From the NCBI GenBank assembly GCA_017469795.1, contig JAFUFT010000094.1:1-32201 (forward strand): 32,201 nt of DNA, read 5' to 3'. How positions within the stretch are numbered: position 1 is the stretch's first letter; each line of letters opens with the position of its first letter. The notes under the pieces are model-generated. The model was not told the DNA's origin, did not search any database, and saw nothing but the letters and a program-made list of their open reading frames with translations. Of this stretch, positions 7,326-15,930 are shown in pieces. The position numbers and the translations under genes are program-made. Source of the DNA: Oscillospiraceae bacterium. Lineage in GTDB: Bacteria > Bacillota > Clostridia > Oscillospirales > Oscillospiraceae.

Positions 7326-7825
7326 CGCAGGATGAACGGTTTATGGCGGAGGCCCTTCGGCTGGCGGAAACGGCGGCGGCGGAGGGCGAAGTGCCCATCG
7401 GCTGCGTGATCGTCAAGGATGACCGAATCGTAGGCCGGGGCCGCAATTGCCGGGAAAAGGGGAAAACCGCCCTGGGCCACGCGGAGCTGGAGGCCATTGC
7501 GGAAGCCTGCCGCAGCCTTGGCGGGTGGAGGTTGTGGCAGTGCCGGCTCTATGTGACGCTGGAGCCCTGCCCCATGTGCGCCGGCGCCATTATCAATGCC
7601 CGGATCCCCGTGGTGGTCTACGGCACGGAAGATCCCAAGGCGGGATCGGTCGCGTCGAAGGTCCGAATGTTTGACTTGGGCTTCAACCACAGGCCGGAGG
7701 TGATTTCCGGAGTCCTGAAGGAGGAGTGCGCCGCGCTGCTCCAGGCTTTTTTTCAGGATCTCCGGGCGCGGAAACGGCAGGAAAATGAACCCAGAACGGC
7801 CGGGAAAAATGAGCCCGCTGATTGA
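7322..7825 (+). CDS. tadA: tRNA adenosine(34) deaminase
   Basis: Converts adenosine to inosine at the wobble position of tRNA-Arg(ACG). It has 167 residues and the cytidine-deaminase fold: HAE at 53-55 (His53 zinc ligand, Glu55 proton shuttle) and PCPMC at 82-86 (Cys83 and Cys86 zinc ligands), followed by AGAIINARI and the family's 'VYGTEDPKAG' stretch. The length is normal, with a polar C-terminal tail. It overlaps the GtrA-like gene by four bases. Its stop codon lies inside the -35 box of the next promoter. Confidence 0.97.
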   Translation: MTQDERFMAEALRLAETAAAEGEVPIGCVIVKDDRIVGRGRNCREKGKTALGHAELEAIAEACRSLGGWRLWQCRLYVTLEPCPMCAGAIINARIPVVVYGTEDPKAGSVASKVRMFDLGFNHRPEVISGVLKEECAALLQAFFQDLRARKRQENEPRTAGKNEPAD

Positions 7826-7850
7826 CAAAAGAGCCGCTTCGCGATATGAT
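7822..7850 (+). promoter_or_regulatory. Strong promoter of the polysaccharide operon
   Basis: TTGACA (7822-7827), a 17-base spacer and TATGAT (7845-7850) are near consensus. The -35 overlaps the tadA stop codon. The leader runs about 65 bases and includes a small hairpin (CTGCG 7890-7894 with CGCAG 7901-7905) directly before the AGGAAAGGAG ribosome binding site. Confidence 0.9.
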
Positions 7851-7920
7851 AATATGACTGTAATCATGTTGTCCGGGAAGATAACAGAACTGCGTTTGCA
7901 CGCAGGAAAGGAGATACCTC

Positions 7921-8790
7921 ATGAAGGGAATCATTCTTGCGGCCGGTAAGGGTACAAGGCTGTATCCCATTACCCGCCCGGTCTGTAAACCGCTGCTGCC
8001 GGTTTACGATAAGCCAATGATCTACTATCCGCTGAATCTGCTGATGACGGCAGGGATCCGGGATATCCTGGTGATCGTTCCGCCGGATGACCAGGAGCCG
8101 TTTGTAAATCTCTTGGGAGACGGCAGCAAGTACGGCGTCAGTATTCAGTATATCGAACAGAAGGTCCAGCGCGGCATTGCGGACGCATTCCTCATCGGCG
8201 CGGACTTTATCGGCGACGATTCGGTGTGCCTGGCCCTTGGAGACAATATCTTCTACGGCCCTGCGTTCCGGCAGAAGCTCCGGATGGCAATGAAAAACAA
8301 AAAGGGCGCGACGATTTTCGGCTACTACGTGGCAGATCCCCGGCCCTTCGGCGTGGTGGAATTCGATCAGAACGGCAAGGCGATCTCCATTGAGGAGAAG
8401 CCGGCACACCCCAAGTCCAACTATATCGTGCCGGGACTCTACTTCTATGACAACAAAGTGGTGGACGTCGCCCGGCAGGTTCAGCCCTCGGAGCGGGGAG
8501 AACTGGAGATTACCTCCGTCAACAACGCGTATCTTGAACATGGAATGCTGAATGTGGTGCCCCTCGGGGGAGAGTTTTCCTGGTTTGACGCGGGCAACGC
8601 CGACAGCCTCTATGAGGCGGCGGGCGCCATTCGCGCGGCCCAGCGAAGCGGCGTAATGCTGGGCTGCCTGGAGGAGACAGCATTCCGGAACGGATGGATC
8701 GGCCGGGAGCAGCTGCTGGCGCTGGCAAAGGATATGGAAAAAACCAGATACGGACAGTATCTGCAGGCAGTGCTGGGCGACCTGGAATAA
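7921..8790 (+). CDS. rfbA: Glucose-1-phosphate thymidylyltransferase
   Basis: Makes dTDP-glucose from glucose-1-phosphate and dTTP in the cytosol. It has 289 residues, the family's usual length. The N-terminal nucleotide-binding motif AAGKGTRLYPIT spans 7-18, followed by KPLLPVYDKPM, a GDNIFYG sugar-binding segment, 'EEKP' and the C-terminal 'FDAGNADSL'. It heads the operon, with a strong ribosome binding site. No rmlB, rmlC or rmlD follows, so the usual route to dTDP-rhamnose is incomplete here; either these genes are elsewhere or dTDP-glucose feeds another product (inference). Confidence 0.95.
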   Translation: MKGIILAAGKGTRLYPITRPVCKPLLPVYDKPMIYYPLNLLMTAGIRDILVIVPPDDQEPFVNLLGDGSKYGVSIQYIEQKVQRGIADAFLIGADFIGDDSVCLALGDNIFYGPAFRQKLRMAMKNKKGATIFGYYVADPRPFGVVEFDQNGKAISIEEKPAHPKSNYIVPGLYFYDNKVVDVARQVQPSERGELEITSVNNAYLEHGMLNVVPLGGEFSWFDAGNADSLYEAAGAIRAAQRSGVMLGCLEETAFRNGWIGREQLLALAKDMEKTRYGQYLQAVLGDLE

Positions 8791-8820
8791 CGGAAGAAAC
8801 GGAAAAGGGAGAGGAAAGGC

Positions 8821-9444
8821 GTGCGAAAAAAACCGGTCTATGAATGCGTAAAGCGAATATTTGACCTGGTGTTCTCGCTGGTCGCTGCAGTGGTGCTGTC
8901 TCCGCTGCTGTTGATCGTCGCTGCGTGCATCGTGGCGGAGGACGGCTTTCCTGTCTTTTACAAGCCCCAGCGGGTGGGCTACCACGGGAAACCGGTGGTG
9001 GTATTCAAGTTCCGCACCATGAAGAACAACGCTGACCGGCTGGAGGAGACCCTGACGCCGGAACAGCTGGAAGAGTACAAGAAAAACTTCAAGCTGGAGA
9101 AGGACCCCAGAATCACCAAGGTTGGCGCGTTCCTGCGGAAAACCAGCCTTGACGAGCTGCCTCAGCTGTTCAATATCATCTCCGGCAAACTCTCGCTGGT
9201 CGGTCCCCGGCCCGTACTCCAGGAGGAGACGGAACTCTATGGGGAAGACCGGGAACTGCTTCTGTCCTGCAAGCCCGGATTGACCGGCCTGTGGCAGGCC
9301 TGCGGCCGCAGCAATGTGACCTATGAGGACGGCGCCCGGCAGGCGCTGGAATTGCGATACGTCCTGGAGCGGGGATTCCTGCTGGATCTGAAGATCCTGT
9401 TTTGGACCGTAGGGGCGGTCGTTCGAATGGACGGGGCCAAATAA
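8821..9444 (+). CDS. Undecaprenyl-phosphate sugar-1-phosphate transferase (monotopic PGT, initiating enzyme)
   Basis: Attaches the first sugar phosphate to undecaprenyl phosphate on the inner leaflet, starting the polysaccharide repeat unit. It has 207 residues, the compact form: one re-entrant hydrophobic segment (about 14-37) and a catalytic domain with KFRTM (63-67), the SLDELPQL motif carrying the Asp111-Glu112 dyad, LVGPRP (126-131) and 'KPGLTGLWQ'. The sugar cannot be told from sequence; the family uses galactose, glucose, or GalNAc/bacillosamine-type donors. The start is GTG, preceded by GGGAGAGGAAAGG. It is the second gene of the operon. Confidence 0.92.
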   Translation: MRKKPVYECVKRIFDLVFSLVAAVVLSPLLLIVAACIVAEDGFPVFYKPQRVGYHGKPVVVFKFRTMKNNADRLEETLTPEQLEEYKKNFKLEKDPRITKVGAFLRKTSLDELPQLFNIISGKLSLVGPRPVLQEETELYGEDRELLLSCKPGLTGLWQACGRSNVTYEDGARQALELRYVLERGFLLDLKILFWTVGAVVRMDGAK

Positions 9445-9458
9445 TTGGGAGGATGTAA

Positions 9459-10550
9459 ATGAAATACGATTATCTGATCGTCGGCGCCGGCTTCTTCGGC
9501 GCGGTGTTTGCCCATGAGGCGACGGCAAAGGGGAAAAAGTGCCTGGTGGTGGACCGGCGGGATCATATAGGCGGCAACTGCTACACGGAAACCGTGGAGG
9601 GCATCCATGTCCACAAATACGGCGCTCACATTTTCCACACCTCGGACAAGGCGGTGTGGAATTATATCAATCAGTTCACGGAGTTCAATAACTTCATCAA
9701 CACACCGGTGGCAAACTATAAGGGCGAGATTTACAATCTGCCCTTCAACATGAACACCTTCAGCCGGCTCTGGGGCATCTCCACACCGGCGGAGGCGAAG
9801 GCCATTATCGAATCGCAGCGCGGTGCGGTCACCGACCCGAAGAATCTGGAAGAGCAGGCCATTTCCCTCGTGGGCAAGGATATCTACGAGAAGCTGGTCA
9901 AGGGCTATACAGAAAAACAGTGGGGCCGGAGCTGCAGCGAGCTGCCTTCCTTTATCATCCGGCGGCTGCCGGTGCGGTTTACCTACAACAACAATTATTT
10001 CTCCGACCGCTATCAGGGCATCCCCGAGGGCGGCTATACCGCCGTGTTTGAACGGCTTCTGGAGGGAATCGAGGTCCGTCTGAACTGTGACTACCTGAAG
10101 GATCGGGAAAACCTCCGGGCCCTGGCGGATCGGGTGATTTACACCGGACCCATCGACGAATACTTCGGCTACTGCTACGGACCGCTGCAGTTCCGTTCCC
10201 TGCGGTTTGAGACGGAGATCCTGGATACGGAAAACTACCAGGGCAGCGCCGTGGTGAACTACACCGACCGGGAAACGCCCTTTACCCGGATCATTGAGCA
10301 CAAGCACTTTGAATTCGGCACTCAGCCCAAGACCGTCGTTACCCGGGAATACCCGGCGGATTGGAGTCTGGGGGATGAGCCCTATTATACCGTCAACGAC
10401 GAGAAGAACAACACGCTCTACGCCCGCTATGCGGAAAAGGCGGCGGAAGAGCAGGGCGTGTATTTCGGCGGACGGCTGGGAGAATACAAGTATTACGACA
10501 TGGACAAGGTCATTGCCTCGGCGCTGGACCTCTGCGGGAAACTGCTGTGA
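9459..10550 (+). CDS. glf: UDP-galactopyranose mutase
   Basis: A flavoenzyme that converts UDP-galactopyranose to UDP-galactofuranose, indicating that the polymer contains galactofuranose. It has 363 residues. The FAD-binding GAGFFG lies at 9-14, then 'VDRRDHIGGNCY' and 'HKYGAHIFHT' at 52-61, and later 'RRLPVRFTYNNNYF' with the substrate-binding arginine region and 'YTGPIDEYF'. All are typical of bacterial Glf. GGAGG precedes the ATG. The stop codon TGA overlaps the GTG start of the next gene by three bases, so the two are coupled. Confidence 0.97.
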   Translation: MKYDYLIVGAGFFGAVFAHEATAKGKKCLVVDRRDHIGGNCYTETVEGIHVHKYGAHIFHTSDKAVWNYINQFTEFNNFINTPVANYKGEIYNLPFNMNTFSRLWGISTPAEAKAIIESQRGAVTDPKNLEEQAISLVGKDIYEKLVKGYTEKQWGRSCSELPSFIIRRLPVRFTYNNNYFSDRYQGIPEGGYTAVFERLLEGIEVRLNCDYLKDRENLRALADRVIYTGPIDEYFGYCYGPLQFRSLRFETEILDTENYQGSAVVNYTDRETPFTRIIEHKHFEFGTQPKTVVTREYPADWSLGDEPYYTVNDEKNNTLYARYAEKAAEEQGVYFGGRLGEYKYYDMDKVIASALDLCGKLL

Positions 10551-11311
10551 AGATCCGGGTGATCATAGCCGCCCACAAGGCATACCGAATGCCGGAGGAT
10601 CCCATGTACCTGCCGCTTCATGTGGGCAAGGCAGGGAAAGATCTGGATCTGGGGTTTCCGGGGGACAATACCGGGGAGAATATCTCTGAAAAAAACCCTG
10701 CGTTCTGTGAACTGACGGGGATTTACTGGGCATGGAAGAACCTGGACGCAGACTATGTGGGCCTTGCCCACTACCGCCGCCATTTCCGGGGAAGACCCGG
10801 CCGGGACAAGTGGGACTGCATCCTGACAGAGCGGGAGGCGGAGAAGCTCCTTCGGGAGACGGACGTGCTGCTGCCGAAACGCCGGAACTACTATATCGAG
10901 ACAGTGTACGGCCAATATGTGCACGCCCACCCGTCGGAGCCGCTGGATCTTGCGCTGCGCCTGGCTGCAGAACAGGGAGAAGGCTATGCCGCCGCCGCGG
11001 AGCAGCTCAAAAAGCGGAGCTGGACCCATATCTTCAATATGTTCATCATGAAAAGGGAGATCTTCGACGGCTACTGCAGCTGGCTGTTCCCCATCCTCTT
11101 CGAGGTGGAACGGCAAACCGACACCGCTGCCTTCAGCGACTATGACAAGCGGGTATACGGATTCCTCAGCGAACGGCTGCTGGACGTATATCTGGAGGCC
11201 AATGGAGTTGCCTATCAGGAAGTCCCGGTGATGTTCATGGAACGGCAGAACTGGCTGAAAAAGGGCGGCGCGTTCCTAAAACGCAAATTCTTTGGAAGCA
11301 AAGGGGATTAG
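10547..11311 (+). CDS. DUF4422 protein, putative polysaccharide glycosyltransferase
   Basis: A 254-residue soluble protein with the DUF4422 pattern: 'IIAAHKAYRMP' at 7-15, 'ENISEKNPAFCELTGIYW' from 44, 'GLAHYRRHF' (72-80) and 'DVLLPKRRNYY'. Members are found almost only in capsule and exopolysaccharide loci and are regarded as glycosyltransferases, although few have been tested. The start is GTG, sharing bases with the glf stop codon. It is one of only two apparent glycosyltransferases here, so it may be the galactofuranosyl transferase next to glf (inference). Confidence 0.88.
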   Translation: MKIRVIIAAHKAYRMPEDPMYLPLHVGKAGKDLDLGFPGDNTGENISEKNPAFCELTGIYWAWKNLDADYVGLAHYRRHFRGRPGRDKWDCILTEREAEKLLRETDVLLPKRRNYYIETVYGQYVHAHPSEPLDLALRLAAEQGEGYAAAAEQLKKRSWTHIFNMFIMKREIFDGYCSWLFPILFEVERQTDTAAFSDYDKRVYGFLSERLLDVYLEANGVAYQEVPVMFMERQNWLKKGGAFLKRKFFGSKGD

Positions 11312-11314
11312 AGC

Positions 11315-12142
11315 ATGGGAAATACCCTCAGGGATCTGCAGCTGTGCGAGCTGGAGATCGTCCGCAATGTGCTGGAGATCTGTGAAAAACACCACCTTCA
11401 GATCTATATGATCGGCGGTACGTTCCTGGGCGCCGTGCGGCATCGGGGCTTCATCCCTTGGGACGACGACGTGGATCTGGGGTTCTCCCGGAAGGACTAT
11501 GAGACCTTCCTGCAGGTCGCGCCGGAGGAACTGAAGAGCGTCTATTATCTCCGCCATTACGAAACGGACCCGACAATGCCCTACTATCCGGCCCAGGTGG
11601 TGGATCCCTCCTTTGAGATTCTGGACGTGTCCGCCAAGATCCCCAAGACCCGTTCCGCCTGGATCGACCTGTTCCCGCTGGACGGCATGCCCGACGGGGC
11701 GGTCTCCTATTTCATTCACAAATACCGGCTGCTGTACCTGCGGATGATGCTGAAGTTCAGCCAGTTCGATCAGGTGGTGGCCGTGAACCTGAAAAACCGT
11801 CCGCTCCACGAGAAGATCCTGGTGGCTGTGGGAAAGCACCTGCACCTGGAGGGGAAACTTGACACCCTGAAGCGGATGCGGCTCATCGACCGTTGCCTGA
11901 AGAAGTATCCCTTTGAGAACTGCCGCCGGGTGGTGAACTTCATGGGCGCCTACAAGTTCCGGGAGGTCTTTGCCCGGAGCGTCTATGAGGACGTGACAGA
12001 TTATCCCTTTGAAGACATCACGCTGCCCGCGCCCCGGGATTACGATCTGGTGAACCGGCAGCTCTATGGGGACTATATGACTCCGCCGCCGGTGGAGGAA
12101 CAGAACAAGCACGGCACCATTACCGGGGAGACGGAACCATGA
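11315..12142 (+). CDS. LicD-family phosphotransferase
   Basis: A 275-residue cytosolic enzyme of the LicD nucleotidyltransferase-fold family, which adds phosphocholine or other phospho-substituents (for example ribitol or glycerol phosphate) to surface glycans from CDP-linked donors. The signature 'GGTFLGAVRHRGFIPWDDDVD' spans 34-54 and includes the metal-binding Asp50-Asp51-Asp52 and Asp54; 'WIDLFPLDG' follows. It lies three bases after DUF4422 and overlaps the GT2 gene in an ATGA. No choline uptake or CDP-choline genes (licA, licB, licC) are present in the window, so the donor is unknown. Confidence 0.92.
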   Translation: MGNTLRDLQLCELEIVRNVLEICEKHHLQIYMIGGTFLGAVRHRGFIPWDDDVDLGFSRKDYETFLQVAPEELKSVYYLRHYETDPTMPYYPAQVVDPSFEILDVSAKIPKTRSAWIDLFPLDGMPDGAVSYFIHKYRLLYLRMMLKFSQFDQVVAVNLKNRPLHEKILVAVGKHLHLEGKLDTLKRMRLIDRCLKKYPFENCRRVVNFMGAYKFREVFARSVYEDVTDYPFEDITLPAPRDYDLVNRQLYGDYMTPPPVEEQNKHGTITGETEP

Positions 12143-13128
12143 AGCGGATCAGCATGATCGTTCCCGTGTACAACGCGGAACCTTATATCCGGGCCATGGT
12201 GGAATCCCTGCAGGCCCAGGACTGGGAGGATCTTCAGATCCTGCTCAGTGACGACGGCTCCACGGACGGCTCCGTGGCGCTGATGACGGATCTGGCTGAA
12301 CAGGATCCCCGAATCACCGTGGTGGTGGGGCCGAATACGGGTGTGTCATCCGCCCGCAACCGGGCCCTCCGGCTGGCGGACGGGGCGTATATCGGGTTTG
12401 CCGACAGTGACGATGTTCTGGAGCCGGGGTATCTTGCCGCCCTTGCCTCTGCGTTGGAGGAATCCGGGACAGATATGGCCTGCTGCGGGTTTCACAGACA
12501 CTATGTCCGATCCGGGAAGCAGGATGGTCTGCCTGCGGACGGATATCAAAAAGAGATCGTGGACCGGGATGGCATGGCCCGGCGGATGCTCCGGCCGGAC
12601 GGCTATACCACCGTCATGTGGAACAAGCTCTTCCGGCGGGAAGCGCTGACCCGGCCGGACGGCGGCCTTCTGGAGTTTGACGAGACCCTTCATATCGTGG
12701 AGGACGGAGAGTATATTCTCCGCAGCGGTGTGCAGTCCGCGGTATTTTTCCCGGACCGGCTGTACCGGTACTATGTCCGCACCAGCGGCGCCATGTACGG
12801 CGCGGTGAACGAGCGGAAGCTGACGGAGCCTGCGGCCAGAAAAAAGATCGTAGCGCTGACGGAGGACCTGTCGCCGGAAACACAGAATCTGGCGAAAATG
12901 AAATATCAGAAGGGCATCCGGGATCTGATGTTTCACGGCGTCATCGACGGGGACGCTGCTAAGGTCTGGGACCTGCGGACGGAACTGAAAACCTACGCCG
13001 GAGAACTATTCGCTTCGCCGGCGCTTTCCAGAAAGGAAAAAATCAAATATCATGTCTATTACCCCATCATTTGCTTGAATCTCCGGCATATTGGTGCATT
13101 TTTAATGGACAGGCTCAGCGGTCACTGA
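12139..13128 (+). CDS. Family 2 glycosyltransferase
   Basis: A 329-residue inverting GT-A glycosyltransferase acting on the inner leaflet. The N-terminal domain has 'IVPVYNAEPYI', 'LLSDDGSTDGS' (metal and nucleotide site about 36-45), 'NTGVSSARNRAL' and 'FADSDDVLEPG' at 88-97 with the DXD-like Asp89-Ser90-Asp91. It has a soluble C-terminal helical region and no clear membrane segment. It starts with ATG inside the LicD stop (ATGA). Donor and acceptor sugars cannot be deduced. Confidence 0.94.
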   Translation: MKRISMIVPVYNAEPYIRAMVESLQAQDWEDLQILLSDDGSTDGSVALMTDLAEQDPRITVVVGPNTGVSSARNRALRLADGAYIGFADSDDVLEPGYLAALASALEESGTDMACCGFHRHYVRSGKQDGLPADGYQKEIVDRDGMARRMLRPDGYTTVMWNKLFRREALTRPDGGLLEFDETLHIVEDGEYILRSGVQSAVFFPDRLYRYYVRTSGAMYGAVNERKLTEPAARKKIVALTEDLSPETQNLAKMKYQKGIRDLMFHGVIDGDAAKVWDLRTELKTYAGELFASPALSRKEKIKYHVYYPIICLNLRHIGAFLMDRLSGH

Positions 13129-13145
13129 TTATGAAGGAGTAATCC

Positions 13146-14348
13146 ATGGGATCCAAACAACTGCGGCAATGGCTGTATTACCTGCTGATAATTCCATACT
13201 TTAAGCCTGCCGTATTTGGCGTGATGGAGGAAACTGCCTGGCTTGAGACGGCGTTCGATCTGTGGCGGCTGGCGGCCGCCGCGGTGATTTGCGTCCTCTA
13301 TCTCCGGCAGATGATCCGGTTCCGGCGCAGGCCTTCGTCCGTGCTGATCCTTCTGGCGGCCTATCTGGGATTTGTGGCCATTGGTACGCTGGTGCGGGAG
13401 GACAATCTGTGGGCGCTCATCAACTATGTGATGACCATCGTGACCTTCTGCATGCTGCTGGAGGTGCGTCTCCGGGAGGATCCCGTGATGGCGGTGGATA
13501 TGCTGGTGATGCCCATGACGGTGCTGATCCTGGCAAATTTTGTTCTGGAGTGCATATTCCCCCGGGGACTGACCACCGGCGGCACTTACGGCTATTCCTA
13601 CAATCTCCTGGGGATCGACAATATGCTCTCGCCGATGATGGTGCCGTATATGTTCCTGGTGACGCTGCGCTCCTCCATGCTTCACGGACGGGTCAACTGG
13701 TTTGCGTATCTCATGATCTTTGTCGCCGCGGAGAGCCTGCTCCTGGTCTGGGCGGCCACGGGGATGATGGGCATGCTGGTGGCGCTGATCTTCCTGCTGT
13801 TTTTCTACGAGCGGAAAGGGCAGTTCCTGTTCAATTTCCTGACGGCGTCTCTGGCCGGGGCGGGACTGTTTTTCTCCATTGTCATGTTCCGGCTTCAGAA
13901 CCTGTTTGAATTTTTCATCACCGGAGTCCTGCATAAGGGCCTGAGCTTTACGGGCCGTACGGACATCTGGGACCGGGCGATCTTCCTGTTTGAACGGTCT
14001 CCCTTCCTGGGATACGGGATCGCCCAGTCCGGCAAGGTCTACCGGCTGGCAAAACACAAATACTATCACGCCCACAATGTGTTTCTGGAGGTTCTGGTGG
14101 AGGGCGGATTGGGCGCGCTGATCGCCTATCTGTTCATGCTGGAGCGGGCGGGAAGGCAGCTGATGATCCATCGGAAGCATCCGTACGCCTGCCTGATCTC
14201 CGCGGGCCTGATGGCCGTAATGGTCATGACCGCCATGGAGCCGTTTCTGGATCAGAACGGACTCCTGATCTATGCCCTTATTTTCCTGGGGCATTACGTG
14301 GGTTCCCTGATTCGGGGGGAGTACGTCCCGCCTCTGGGGGCAAAATAA
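13146..14348 (+). CDS. O-antigen ligase/polymerase-family membrane protein (Wzy-like)
   Basis: A 400-residue polytopic protein with about ten hydrophobic segments and the family's extracytoplasmic loop: 'SFTGRTDIWDRAIFLFERSPFLGYG' around 277-301 (Arg in GRTDIW), then 'YHAHNVFLEVLVEGGLGAL'. It most likely joins lipid-linked repeat units outside the membrane (Wzy role), since it stands next to a flippase and Gram-positive bacteria have no lipid A ligase. The ATG has AAGGAG just before it. No Wzz or Wzc/Wzd chain-length partners are in the window. Confidence 0.88.
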   Translation: MGSKQLRQWLYYLLIIPYFKPAVFGVMEETAWLETAFDLWRLAAAAVICVLYLRQMIRFRRRPSSVLILLAAYLGFVAIGTLVREDNLWALINYVMTIVTFCMLLEVRLREDPVMAVDMLVMPMTVLILANFVLECIFPRGLTTGGTYGYSYNLLGIDNMLSPMMVPYMFLVTLRSSMLHGRVNWFAYLMIFVAAESLLLVWAATGMMGMLVALIFLLFFYERKGQFLFNFLTASLAGAGLFFSIVMFRLQNLFEFFITGVLHKGLSFTGRTDIWDRAIFLFERSPFLGYGIAQSGKVYRLAKHKYYHAHNVFLEVLVEGGLGALIAYLFMLERAGRQLMIHRKHPYACLISAGLMAVMVMTAMEPFLDQNGLLIYALIFLGHYVGSLIRGEYVPPLGAK

Positions 14349-14382
14349 CCGGAAAAATAAGAAGCGCCGGAGGTGATCCAGT

Positions 14383-15930
14383 ATGGCGCGTACACAGAAT
14401 TCACTTCGCAATATCGGCGCCGCCATGCTGGGGCAGATGGGCGGCATCCTGGTCAATCTTCTGGCCCGGGTCTTTTTCCTGCACTACCTGAACCAGACCT
14501 ATCTGGGCCTCAACGGCCTGTTTACCAATGTGCTGACCATGCTTTCCCTGGTGGAACTGGGGGTCGGACCAGCCATGGCCTACAGCCTGTATGCGCCACT
14601 GGCCAGGAACGACGTGGAGAAGATCAAAAGCCACATGGCTTTTTACAAGAAAGCATATATCACCATCGGCCTGATCATCGGTGCGTTGGGACTGGCTTTC
14701 CTGCCGTTCTATACGGTGTTCATGGATGAGGTTCCGGATATTCCCCACCTGAACGTGATCTATCTGCTGTTCGTGGCCAATACTGTGGTGTCCTACTTCT
14801 ATTCCTACAAGCGCAGTCTCATTGTCTGCGATCAGAAGAAGTACATTGAGACCGGGATCCACTATGGGGCGTACTTTATCTTGAATCTGGTTCAGATCAT
14901 TTTCCTTGCCCTGACGAAGAATTATGTGGTGTTCCTGGTACTTCAGGTAATCTCCACCTGGGGCGAGAACTTCATCCTGGCCCGGAAGGCGGACAAGCTC
15001 TATCCCTATCTGCGGGACAAGGACGTCAAGCCCATGGATAAGGACGACCGGAATATCATCTTCCGGAACGTGGCCGCCATGAGCATGCACAAGGTGGGGG
15101 CCGTGGTGGTGAATTCCACCGACAATATCCTCATCTCCAAGCTCATCGGTCTGGCTACCGCCGGCCTGTACAGCAACTACTATACCATCATTCATCCTCT
15201 CCAGACGGTGACCAATCAGATCTTTGAATCCATCGTGGCCAGCGTGGGGAATCTGTCCGCCAACACGGATGAGGAGGGCAGGGAACACCTGCGGGAGACG
15301 TTCAACGACGTGTTCTTCTTCGCTTTCTGGATCTACACTTTCTGCGCGGTATGTCTTCTGAACCTGCTGCCGCCGTTCATTGAGTTCATCTGGCTGCGGA
15401 ACCGGGGCTGGCTGCTGGATCGGGGAACACTGATTGTACTGGTGATCAATTTCTACCTCTACGGCATGCGCCGTCCGGTGCTGACCTTCCGGGATGCCTC
15501 GGGTGCATTCTGGAACGACCGGTACAAGCCGCTGTTTGAATCCATCATCAATCTGGTGGCGTCGATCCTGCTGGCCAGACGTTTCGGCCTGATGGGCATT
15601 TTCCTTGGTACGATGGTTTCCACGGTGACCACCTCCCTGTGGGTGGAACCCTACGTGCTCTACCGGAACGTGTTTGATTCCCCCCTGCGGGACTATTTTA
15701 TCCGGTTTGCGAGCCATGCGCTGGTCACCGCCGGGATCTGTTTCCTGAGCGTATGGATCTGCGGCCTGGTGGGATACAGCCTCCTGAGCGTCATCCCCAG
15801 GATCCTGATCTGTCTGATTCTCCCCAACGGCATCATGTTCCTGCTGTTCTGCCGTACCTCGGAGTTTCAATATTTCGGACGGCTCGGGAAAGAGCTTTTG
15901 GGCAAGGTGCAAGGCCATGTCGGGAAGTAA
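14383..15930 (+). CDS. Wzx-like polysaccharide flippase (PST/MOP family)
   Basis: A 515-residue membrane protein with about 12-14 hydrophobic segments. The N-terminus 'LLARVFFLHYLNQTYLGLNGLFTNVLTMLSL' and the middle 'STDNILISKLIGLATAGLYSNYYTII' are typical of the Gram-positive polysaccharide transporter branch of the MOP superfamily. It moves lipid-linked repeat units across the membrane. An AGGTG-type site precedes the ATG. The last 14 bases overlap the next gene in another frame, so coupling is likely. Confidence 0.93.
   Translation: MARTQNSLRNIGAAMLGQMGGILVNLLARVFFLHYLNQTYLGLNGLFTNVLTMLSLVELGVGPAMAYSLYAPLARNDVEKIKSHMAFYKKAYITIGLIIGALGLAFLPFYTVFMDEVPDIPHLNVIYLLFVANTVVSYFYSYKRSLIVCDQKKYIETGIHYGAYFILNLVQIIFLALTKNYVVFLVLQVISTWGENFILARKADKLYPYLRDKDVKPMDKDDRNIIFRNVAAMSMHKVGAVVVNSTDNILISKLIGLATAGLYSNYYTIIHPLQTVTNQIFESIVASVGNLSANTDEEGREHLRETFNDVFFFAFWIYTFCAVCLLNLLPPFIEFIWLRNRGWLLDRGTLIVLVINFYLYGMRRPVLTFRDASGAFWNDRYKPLFESIINLVASILLARRFGLMGIFLGTMVSTVTTSLWVEPYVLYRNVFDSPLRDYFIRFASHALVTAGICFLSVWICGLVGYSLLSVIPRILICLILPNGIMFLLFCRTSEFQYFGRLGKELLGKVQGHVGK

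Noticed and set aside
7864..9528. Long minus-strand frame opposite rfbA and the sugar transferase
   Set aside because: Antisense shadow of two well-supported genes and of their promoter.
13122..15918. Long minus-strand frames opposite Wzy- and Wzx-like genes
   Set aside because: The polar Gln/His-rich translation is the usual complement of hydrophobic membrane-protein codons; the sense genes are clear.
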